Shown here in pieces: positions 1-6,862 of a DNA stretch of 9,466 nucleotides. The stretch is from an uncultured Anaerosacchariphilus sp. (GTDB lineage Bacteria > Bacillota > Clostridia > Lachnospirales > Lachnospiraceae). Each line of letters begins with the position of its first letter. Position 1 is the first letter of the stretch. The notes under the pieces are model-generated. The model saw only the letters and a program-made list of their open reading frames with translations, had not been told where the DNA came from and made no database searches. The stretch spans positions 1 to 9,466 of the forward strand of contig CAKROP010000057.1 of NCBI GenBank assembly GCA_934373375.1, in the 5' to 3' direction. The position numbers and the translations under genes are program-made.

Positions 1-1
1 G

Positions 2-358
2 ACCACAGATCGGATTTTGATGGTCAAGTCCTTTGAAAAGCAGTTTCATTTGCCGCAGGTCTGGGCCTACGGTCTTTTGGCAGCCTGGGGCGTATTTCCA
101 CAGGCGGTACAGGAATATAAGCGGACCAGGGCGGCGTTTCGGGCGAGAGGGCTGAAGGTGTTCCCGATATCCCCGGCACTTTTGAAGCCTTTGTTGGTGA
201 AATCCGTCCGCTGGTCCGAGGAGCTTTCCATTGCCATGGAATCCAAGGGCTTTTCGGGAGAGGAGAAGCGGACCGAATACATGCAGGTACGGGTACGTGC
301 CTGGGACTGGCTGTTCCTGATTTTCTGCGTGGGTCTGACGATTGTCTGCTCCATGTAG
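2..358 (+). CDS. ecfT: Energy-coupling factor transporter T subunit (EcfT/CbiQ family), 3' part
   Basis: This is the C-terminal part of a membrane permease that couples ATP hydrolysis by EcfA-type ATPases to a substrate-binding S component in vitamin or metal uptake. The frame is open from base 2, so the gene starts before the window; internal TTG (17) and ATG (20) codons are not the real start. The reading begins TTDRILMVKSFEKQF, typical of the cytoplasmic helices of EcfT. The first ARG coupling motif, which contacts the ATPases, is at 143-151. The position of the second motif holds SKG (242-250, in the context AMESKGF) where the family usually has ARG. A last hydrophobic helix (WLFLIFCVGLTIV) ends just before TAG at 356-358. 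The substrate cannot be told, because the S component and ATPase genes would lie upstream. The family call is fairly sure; the transported compound is unknown. Confidence 0.78.
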   Translation, partial: TTDRILMVKSFEKQFHLPQVWAYGLLAAWGVFPQAVQEYKRTRAAFRARGLKVFPISPALLKPLLVKSVRWSEELSIAMESKGFSGEEKRTEYMQVRVRAWDWLFLIFCVGLTIVCSM

Positions 359-452
359 AACAATACGTGTCCGCCCGGTAAAGACATATGTGTAAAGCCG
401 GAAGCATTTATCGGAAAGAAAAGGGTACAGTAATTAAAAAAACTTATGAGTC

Positions 453-482
453 AAAAAAAGCTGTTTTCCGACAGCTTTTTTT
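453..482 (+). terminator. Intrinsic terminator after the EcfT gene
   Basis: A perfect 12-bp inverted repeat (AAAAAAAGCTGT at 453-464 and ACAGCTTTTTTT at 471-482) encloses a 6-base loop. The right arm ends in seven T, and more T-rich sequence follows. The run of A on the left arm means it could also stop transcription from the opposite strand. It lies 94 bases after the EcfT stop codon and just before the guaB promoter, so it separates the two units. Confidence 0.85.
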
Positions 483-507
483 GTATTCTTTTTTCTTCTG
501 TAATGTA

Positions 508-536
508 TTGACAATTCAGAATCTTTTCGCTAAGAT
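508..536 (+). promoter_or_regulatory. Sigma-A type promoter of guaB
   Basis: A consensus -35 box TTGACA (508-513) is followed by a 17-base spacer and a -10 box TAAGAT (531-536), one mismatch from TATAAT. Transcription would start near 543, giving a leader of about 64 bases before the guaB ATG. I see no riboswitch-like fold or clear operator in that leader. Confidence 0.85.
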
Positions 537-576
537 ATGTTATTAATAACCGTCATACACGGACACAAATGAATAG

Positions 577-2061
<1,485 letters not shown>

Positions 2062-2101
2062 AAAGCGGAGATATAGAGAAAGCTTAAAAATAATTTTCAG
2101 G

Positions 2102-2135
2102 GAAAAGCTGGCATTTCATGTCAGCTTTTCTTTTT
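2102..2135 (+). terminator. Intrinsic terminator of guaB
   Basis: GAAAAGCTG at 2102-2110 pairs with CAGCTTTTC at 2122-2130. The stem extends by a G-T wobble, C-G and A-T to a 5-base loop (TTTCA, 2114-2118). Five T follow at 2131-2135. It lies 40 bases after the guaB stop codon. Confidence 0.88.
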
Positions 2136-2265
2136 CTCTGCGGGTATTGCGCAGAGTTTTGAAAAAATTTTCAGGCTGTTCATAAAAAATTAAGTATTTG
2201 TTGTAGTAAAATGTAAACAGATTGCGTTATAGTAAATGTAACATGATTTCGGGAGGAAGCTGCGC
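2136..2265 (+). promoter_or_regulatory. A+T-rich upstream region of the sigma-factor operon, promoter unclear
   Basis: The operon must be transcribed from here, because a terminator precedes it. The best -10-like boxes are TAAAAT (2207-2212) and TATAGT (2228-2233). Neither has a recognisable TTGACA-like box at 16-18 bases. TTGTTG (2198-2203) is too far from TATAGT (24 bases) and too close to TAAAAT. The lack of a housekeeping promoter would fit control by an alternative sigma factor, possibly the operon's own, but no ECF -35/-10 pair can be assigned with confidence. The ribosome binding site GGGAGGA (2251-2257) sits 8 bases before the sigma gene ATG. Confidence 0.3.
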
Positions 2266-2820
2266 ATGCTGATGTACCTGTCCATACTGGACACCCAGGA
2301 CGAGAAAGAAAAATTTACAGAGGTCTATGAGCAGTATCAGCATTTCTGCTGGTATGTGGCGAATCAGATGCTGGGCGACGAGCATCTGGCAGAGGACGCT
2401 GGACAGGAGACCTTTCTGGCGCTGACCAGACATTTGGACAAGATTGAAGTGGTGGAGAGTTCCAAAACCCGGAAATTTCTGATGACGATTGTGAAAAGTA
2501 AGGCCATCGACATTCTGCGCAAGCAAAAGGGCGAGCTGTCTATGGAAGAACTGGAATACGAGATTCCAACCGGCGAGCCGGACGCTCTAAGCCAGTACAT
2601 AGCCCGGGAAAATTATAACGCCATCGTGTCCAGCGTATTGGAGCTGGAGGAGAACTACCGGGTGATTTTCGAATACAAATATGTACACGGGCTTTCGGAC
2701 CGGGAAATTGGTGATTTGCTGGGAATTTCTTCCAAAACCGTCAATGTGCGGTACTTCCGGGCACGGAAAAAACTTCAGTTCATGCTGACAAAGGAGGGGG
2801 CAGGCAGTGCGGGACGATAA
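2266..2820 (+). CDS. ECF-like sigma-70 family RNA polymerase sigma factor
   Basis: A small two-domain sigma factor of 184 residues, expected to direct RNA polymerase to a limited set of promoters. Sigma region 2 spans about residues 18-86: the helix with HLAEDAGQETFLAL matches the core-binding and -10 recognition part, and KTRKFLMTIVKSKAIDILRK follows. Region 4 spans about 117-172, with a helix-turn-helix at roughly 144-168 (LSDREIGDLLGISSKTVNVR) that would read the -35 box. There is no region 1.1 or region 3, as in ECF (group 4) sigma factors. The ATG at 2266 has GGGAGGA 8 bases upstream; a second in-frame ATG at 2272 would be spaced poorly. The 3' end overlaps the next gene by 14 bases, so the two are translationally coupled, as sigma and anti-sigma pairs often are. 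The exact ECF group and its signal cannot be told. Confidence 0.92.
   Translation: MLMYLSILDTQDEKEKFTEVYEQYQHFCWYVANQMLGDEHLAEDAGQETFLALTRHLDKIEVVESSKTRKFLMTIVKSKAIDILRKQKGELSMEELEYEIPTGEPDALSQYIARENYNAIVSSVLELEENYRVIFEYKYVHGLSDREIGDLLGISSKTVNVRYFRARKKLQFMLTKEGAGSAGR
2791..2800 (+). promoter_or_regulatory. Ribosome binding site inside the sigma gene that sets a GTG start
   Basis: AAGGAGGGGG lies within the last codons of the sigma gene, with AGGAGG at 2792-2797. It is followed 9 bases later by GTG at 2807. No ATG is suitably placed, so this site decides the start of the membrane protein and places it 14 bases inside the sigma gene. Confidence 0.8.
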
Positions 2821-3700
2821 GAAGAGAGAAGAACTGGAAAAAGAACTGCTTGCGGAGGCCTTCGACGAATGTATGGATGAACAGCTGAGCTTTATTCCGC
2901 CGGAGCGGGAAATCGCGCGCATGCACCGGTATTCGGAAGAATTTCAGCAGAATATGCAGGAGCTTCTGGACGCAGGCGGCAGGCCGAAGCGAGAGAAAAG
3001 CACCATCACCAGCCGGGAATTTGTCTACAGCTTCAATAAGATTGCGGCCTGTATCCTGGCGGTTTTGGTGGTGGGCGGCGTCTGCACCGGTCTGTTTTTG
3101 GCAGGCGGAAAAAAGAGCAGCGGGACAGCTGATACGGCAGCTCCGGAGACAGCATCCATCATGGAAGACAGCGTCGAAGAGGCGGTGAATGAAGGCGTGG
3201 AAACAGAGGGCGAAAGCGCAGAGAACACAGCCGAGGCGTCCGCTGCAGGGAAAGAAAACGCACCGGAGAAAATCACCTTTGCAGGCTGCGACATCTACCT
3301 GGCCCAGGAGCAGAACGTGACCGGAGAGACCGAGAGTGTGAAAACTCTGGTATCCAGTCCGATTATCGCCAGAGACGCGGGGCTGGTAAAAGTCACAATC
3401 GGTAACATCAGCGAGACACCCATTTCCTATAACGCCAATATGGAATTGCAGGTACAAAAAGACGGCGCCTGGTATGTGGTGACCAGAAAAAGCGAGCCGG
3501 TGGGGCAGCAGGACACTACGGTGATCCTGGAGCCCGGTATGGCCCAGGATGAAGAGCTGGATTTGACAGATTATGACCTGGACTATGATGCGGATGCATA
3601 CCGAATCATCACCTACGTGGACGGCGAACCTTTCAGTGCCGGATTTCGATTCGAGAGCGTAGAACAGGGATTGGAGGAAGCTCTGGAGGAAAATAAATGA
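2807..3700 (+). CDS. Single-pass membrane protein with Ig-like outer domain, probable anti-sigma factor
   Basis: Not a named family that I recognise over its full length. The 297-residue protein has a charged cytoplasmic N-terminus (1-78), one transmembrane helix (about 79-100, rich in V, L, I and G) and an acidic, Ala/Glu/Thr-rich linker (about 104-152). The C-terminal part (about 155-285) resembles bacterial Ig-like domains common in Lachnospiraceae surface proteins: ARDAGLVKVTIGNIS, a KDGAWYVV strand, LEPG, and a final AYRIITYV strand. The GTG start is set by a strong ribosome binding site. Position directly after an ECF-like sigma gene, translational overlap and in-to-out topology suggest an anti-sigma factor or sensor; that is inference. 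It lacks the HxxxCxxC zinc motif of the ZAS anti-sigma class, with Cys22 the only cytoplasmic cysteine before the helix. The stop codon overlaps the next start (ATGA, 3697-3700). Confidence 0.72.
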   Translation: MRDDKKREELEKELLAEAFDECMDEQLSFIPPEREIARMHRYSEEFQQNMQELLDAGGRPKREKSTITSREFVYSFNKIAACILAVLVVGGVCTGLFLAGGKKSSGTADTAAPETASIMEDSVEEAVNEGVETEGESAENTAEASAAGKENAPEKITFAGCDIYLAQEQNVTGETESVKTLVSSPIIARDAGLVKVTIGNISETPISYNANMELQVQKDGAWYVVTRKSEPVGQQDTTVILEPGMAQDEELDLTDYDLDYDADAYRIITYVDGEPFSAGFRFESVEQGLEEALEENK

Positions 3701-4620
3701 AAAAGAGAGTATGGATCATGGCCATTCTGATGGCAGGCACACTGGCAGTGGGTTGCGGCGGAGCATCCAAAGATACCATGAGTGCCGCCAGCGTAACCGA
3801 AGAAACCAGTGCAGACTACGGCGCATATGAAAATGAGGCCTGGGACGACGTGGCGGAAGACGGCGCAGTCACCGCCGCATCCGGCATCGAAACACCGGTA
3901 AACACCAGCCAGAAGCTGATCAAAACCGTTACCCTGAACATGGAAACCAAAGAATTCGACACACTGCTGACCAACATCCAGGACAAAGTCACCGAAACCG
4001 GCGGCTACACAGAACGCTCCGAAGTAAGCGGTAACAGCTACTACGGCAACGGCAACCGATCCGCCTGGCTGAGCCTTCGCATCCCCGCCGACAAGCTGGA
4101 CACCTTTGTCACCACCGTCAGCGGCCTGGGCAACGTTACCAACAAAAGCGAAAGTGTCGAAGACATCACCCTGCAGTACGTAGACACCGAAAGCCACAAA
4201 AAAGCCCTGGAAACCGAACAGGCCCGTCTGCTGACCCTCATGGAACAGGCCGAAAGCATGGACGACATCATCAAAATCGAAACCCGCCTGTCCGAAATCC
4301 GCTATGAACTGCAAACCTATGAAACCACCCTACGCACCTACGACAACCAGGTCTCCTACAGCACTGTCAACATCGACCTCTACGAAGTAGACCGTGAAAG
4401 CGCCCCGGAAAAGCAAAGCTTCGCAAGCGAACTAAAAACCCGCCTGTCCGACAATGTATACCACATCGGCCAGGGCCTCCGAAGCTTCGCCATCTGGTTC
4501 GTTGCATCCCTGCCGTACTTCGCGATCCTTGCGGTGGCAGCCTTGGTTATTATCGCGATCGTACGAAAAATTATCTGGAAAAAGCCGATTTTCCACAAAA
4601 AGAAAGATCCCGAAGAATAG
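3697..4620 (+). CDS. DUF4349 lipoprotein with C-terminal transmembrane helix
   Basis: A 307-residue envelope protein of the DUF4349 family, whose biochemical role is not established. The N-terminus (MKKR, a hydrophobic stretch, then LAVGC) is a lipoprotein signal with Cys20 as the predicted lipidated residue. An acidic, low-complexity linker runs to about residue 70. The DUF4349 body follows at about 70-240: KLIKTVTLNMETKEFD, a GGYTERSEVSG strand, a SAWLSLRIPADKLD strand, a coiled-coil segment at about 162-215 (DTESHKKALETEQARL to ELQTYETTLR) and a closing strand VSYSTVNIDLYE. A second membrane helix sits at about 264-289, followed by a Lys-rich cytoplasmic tail. The domain would thus be tethered at both ends outside the membrane. 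GGAGGA (3685-3690) precedes the ATG by 6 bases, and ATGA overlap couples it to the gene before. Glu is encoded almost only by GAA (all but one of 28 codons), unlike neighbouring genes. Confidence 0.9.
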   Translation: MKKRVWIMAILMAGTLAVGCGGASKDTMSAASVTEETSADYGAYENEAWDDVAEDGAVTAASGIETPVNTSQKLIKTVTLNMETKEFDTLLTNIQDKVTETGGYTERSEVSGNSYYGNGNRSAWLSLRIPADKLDTFVTTVSGLGNVTNKSESVEDITLQYVDTESHKKALETEQARLLTLMEQAESMDDIIKIETRLSEIRYELQTYETTLRTYDNQVSYSTVNIDLYEVDRESAPEKQSFASELKTRLSDNVYHIGQGLRSFAIWFVASLPYFAILAVAALVIIAIVRKIIWKKPIFHKKKDPEE

Positions 4621-4641
4621 AACTTAATCGCCCCGCCCCAC

Positions 4642-4682
4642 CTCCCGACAGGGAGAGGGCTGGGCTTTCATCTCAAGCCCAG
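4642..4682 (+). repeat. Two tandem G+C-rich hairpins downstream of the DUF4349 gene
   Basis: CTCCC (4642-4646) pairs with GGGAG (4651-4655) across a GACA tetraloop. CTGGGCTT (4660-4667) pairs perfectly with AAGCCCAG (4675-4682) across a 7-base loop. The first lies 22 bases after the stop codon. They could protect the 3' end of the sigma operon mRNA or aid termination, but no T run follows either one. Confidence 0.55.
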
Positions 4683-4703
4683 GCGAATGCATTTCATAAA
4701 TCA

Positions 4704-4777
4704 GACCCGGGCGGGAGAAACTTTCCTAAGGAGGGCCTATTTGTGCCCGAGCGTGGAAAATTTCTCCCGCCCGGGTC
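4704..4777 (+). repeat. 74-base inverted repeat, candidate structured RNA or small repeat element
   Basis: The arms GACCCGGGCGGGAGAAA (4704-4720) and TTTCTCCCGCCCGGGTC (4761-4777) are perfect 17-bp complements. Moving inward there is one C-A mismatch (4721/4760), five pairs (4722-4726 with 4755-4759), a symmetrical 6x6 internal loop (4727-4732 and 4749-4754), then GGGC (4733-4736) with GCCC (4745-4748) and an 8-base apical loop. The internal loop has 5'-GA-3' on both sides next to the GGGC stem (4731-4732 opposite 4749-4750), which can form tandem sheared G-A pairs in the + strand RNA. AAGGAGG (4728-4734) is a Shine-Dalgarno-like sequence within it. No T run follows, so it is not a standard terminator. 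Nature unknown: structured RNA, REP-like or MITE-like dispersed repeat, or mRNA stabiliser. Confidence 0.75.
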
Positions 4778-4838
4778 GTCCGTCTTCATAACCCGAGCCG
4801 TCCATTTATGATTCCCTCTTCCCTGTCCTCCAAAAATC

Positions 4839-4847
4839 TGCTATAAT
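4839..4847 (+). promoter_or_regulatory. Extended -10 promoter of the GH13-DUF5662 unit
   Basis: TGC directly before a perfect TATAAT (4842-4847) forms an extended -10 element. The -35 position has only a weak TTCCCT (4819-4824, 17-base spacer), which extended -10 promoters can tolerate. Transcription would start near 4854, leaving a leader of about 68 bases before the ATG at 4922. Confidence 0.7.
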
Positions 4848-4904
4848 AATCATAATTGGCGAAGTTTCGTGATTTTTTCAAAAATCCCCAAAATTTGATA
4901 AAAA

Positions 4905-4911
4905 GGGAGGA
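4905..4911 (+). promoter_or_regulatory. Ribosome binding site that fixes the GH13 start at 4922
   Basis: GGGAGGA lies 10 bases before ATG 4922. The longer frame from TTG 4856 would begin almost at the predicted transcription start with no ribosome binding site, so 4922 is preferred. Confidence 0.8.
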
Positions 4912-4921
4912 CCCACACCCC

Positions 4922-6862
4922 ATGAAAACCCCGGACACCTCATTCCGATATCCCATAAAAACAGGCTCCTACCACCGCCCCGGCATCGAACGCCAGGGAG
5001 CGTGGATAAGCTTCACGGCTGCTGTTCCAGCAGAAAAGGACTGCGCCTTGATCCTATATAAAAAAGGAAGCCCGGAAGCCGAGATCGAGATCCCCATGGA
5101 ATACAGCACCCGCTACGGCGACCTGCGTTCCGTCGAGATAGAAAAGCTTCCCATAGAAAAATACGAATACAACTACCGCATTGCAGGCACCGTCGTGACA
5201 GACCCCTACGCCCGCCGTATCTCCGGACGCAGAACCTGGGGACAGGCGCCGGCAGGAGAGGCTGCTTTGCGCGGCTGTATCATATCCGATGAGTTCGACT
5301 GGGAGGGTGACGAGCCTCTGCAGATCCCCTATACCGATGTGATTGCCTACGCCACCCATGTGCGCGGCTTCACGAAACATCCCACATCCGGCGTCCGTGC
5401 CAAAGGCACCTTCGCAGGCGTGCGGGAAAAAATCCCCTATCTGAAAGCGCTTGGCATCAATCAGCTGGAACTGATGCCGGTCTATGAGTTCGCGGAAGTG
5501 GAGGCCTGGGACGAAAAACGGCCAGCTATCCGTCGGGGCAGAGCCGACGAGCCCCTGATGAACTACTGGGGCTACACCGACAGCTATTATTTTGCGCCGA
5601 AGGCCTCTTACGCGGCTTCCAATGACCCGGTGCAGGAATTAAAAACGCTGGTAAAGGAGCTGCATAAAAACGGCATTGAGCTGGTGCTGGAATTCTATTT
5701 CCCAAAAGGCATGCAGACTGCCCGGGTGCTGGACTGCATCCGCTACTGGGTACTGGAATACCACATAGACGGAGTTCACGTAAACCGGGATCATACGCCG
5801 GTGGAGGCATTGGCCCAGGAGCCGCTCTTAAGCCACACGAAAATCATGTCCGAGGGCTTCAGACTGGATGAGATTTACGACGGGCGTACCGTTCCGGGTT
5901 TCCGCAATCTGGCAGAGTATAACGACGGTTTTATGATGGATATCCGTCGTTTCCTGAAGGGTGATGAGGGCATGATCCCGGCTTTTATCTGGAGAGAGCG
6001 GAAAAATCCGGAGCGTCATGCGGTCATGAACTATCTGGCCGGCCATAACGGATTTACCCTGATGGACGCGGTGTCCTACGATGAGAAGCACAACGAGGCC
6101 AACGGCGAGGATAACCGGGACGGTACCGACTACAACTATAGCTGGAACTGCGGCGAGGAAGGACCGAGCCGGAAGAAAAAGACCCTGGAGCTTCGCTCCA
6201 GACAGCTTCGTAACGCCTTGGTGATGCTGTTTCTCGGTCAGGGCGTTCCGGTGCTGTACGGCGGCGACGAACACGGCAACAGTCAGCTGGGCAATAACAA
6301 CGTTTACTGTCAGGACAATGAACTGTCCTGGATCAAATGGAAACCGGGCAAGGCCTGGGAATACCTGGAAGAATATGTGCGGCGCCTCATTTCCTTCCGA
6401 AAGGATCATCCGGTCTTTCATCAGGACGCGGAGCTTCGACAGACCGATTACCTGTCCTGTGGCCATCCGGATGTGTCCTATCATGGAAAACGGGCATGGC
6501 TGGGCGATTTTGAAAATTACAGCAGGAGCGTGGGAATTCTCTACGCAGGCGAGTATGTGTCGGCGAACTCAGAAGGAAAGGAGCATGACGATTCCTTCTA
6601 CGTGGCCTATAATATGCACTGGATTCCCCATGAATTCGCACTTCCGAAGCTGCCGGGCAAACAGGTCTGGACCATTGCCCTGGATACGGGAATCGAAGGT
6701 ACAGATGGGATCCATGCAGAGGGCAGCGAAGAGATCCTTACAGATCAGCGCACTGTGACCGTTCCGGAGCGGACCATACTGGTGTTGCGGGGACAGACAA
6801 GGCGGAAAGAGAAAAAAGAGCAGAAGGAACAGAAAAAACAGGCAGGAGCAGAGGCAGAATGA
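4922..6862 (+). CDS. GlgX/isoamylase-like GH13 protein, predicted catalytically inactive
   Basis: A 646-residue relative of glycogen debranching enzymes, which cut alpha-1,6 branches of glycogen. An N-terminal CBM48-like beta domain (about 1-130) is followed by a GH13 barrel (about 139-520). Clear GlgX features are AYATHVRGFT (H146), LMNYWGYTDSYYFAP, SYDEKHNEANGEDNRDGT and GGDEHGNSQLGNNNVYCQDN. A C-terminal beta domain and a Lys/Glu-rich tail (about 626-646) end the protein. The catalytic set is broken. Region I reads LEFYFPKG (E257, P261, K262) where the family has D, N and H. Region II reads HIDGVHVN, with Asn288 replacing the nucleophile Asp and His replacing the invariant Arg. Region III keeps Glu311. 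Region IV reads GHNG, with Asn376 in place of Asp. Only about 20 residues separate regions I and II, so the usual active-site loop is missing. It is therefore probably a non-catalytic glycan-binding or regulatory protein (inference). It overlaps the next gene by ATGA. Confidence 0.88.
   Translation: MKTPDTSFRYPIKTGSYHRPGIERQGAWISFTAAVPAEKDCALILYKKGSPEAEIEIPMEYSTRYGDLRSVEIEKLPIEKYEYNYRIAGTVVTDPYARRISGRRTWGQAPAGEAALRGCIISDEFDWEGDEPLQIPYTDVIAYATHVRGFTKHPTSGVRAKGTFAGVREKIPYLKALGINQLELMPVYEFAEVEAWDEKRPAIRRGRADEPLMNYWGYTDSYYFAPKASYAASNDPVQELKTLVKELHKNGIELVLEFYFPKGMQTARVLDCIRYWVLEYHIDGVHVNRDHTPVEALAQEPLLSHTKIMSEGFRLDEIYDGRTVPGFRNLAEYNDGFMMDIRRFLKGDEGMIPAFIWRERKNPERHAVMNYLAGHNGFTLMDAVSYDEKHNEANGEDNRDGTDYNYSWNCGEEGPSRKKKTLELRSRQLRNALVMLFLGQGVPVLYGGDEHGNSQLGNNNVYCQDNELSWIKWKPGKAWEYLEEYVRRLISFRKDHPVFHQDAELRQTDYLSCGHPDVSYHGKRAWLGDFENYSRSVGILYAGEYVSANSEGKEHDDSFYVAYNMHWIPHEFALPKLPGKQVWTIALDTGIEGTDGIHAEGSEEILTDQRTVTVPERTILVLRGQTRRKEKKEQKEQKKQAGAEAE

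Larger units (their letters stand above)
4621..4921 (+). other. Intergenic region with three hairpins, no standard gene
   Basis: This 301-base stretch between the DUF4349 gene and the GH13 gene holds no ORF of normal size. From left to right it contains a C-rich run, two short G+C-rich hairpins (4642-4682), a large inverted repeat (4704-4777), an extended -10 promoter (4839-4847) and the GH13 ribosome binding site. TTCATAA occurs on both sides of the inverted repeat (4693-4699 and 4785-4791). No hairpin here is followed by a T run, so the stop signal of the sigma operon is not a standard intrinsic terminator. Confidence 0.7.

Noticed and set aside
3613..4314. 233-codon open frame on the - strand across the DUF4349 gene
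   Set aside because: The translation is low-complexity (rich in F, G and V), as expected from the complement of a gene rich in GAA, AAA, ACC and GCC codons. The + strand protein has a lipobox, a domain match and a membrane helix.
4660..4682. Intrinsic terminator for the sigma operon
   Set aside because: The stem is good, but no T run follows. It was kept only as a hairpin.
4856..4921. N-terminal extension of the GH13 gene from a TTG codon at 4856
   Set aside because: The TTG would coincide with the predicted transcription start and lacks a ribosome binding site, while GGGAGGA before ATG 4922 is well placed.
5828..6484. 218-codon open frame on the - strand inside the GH13 gene
   Set aside because: It is a shadow of the conserved GH13 barrel; no recognisable protein features.
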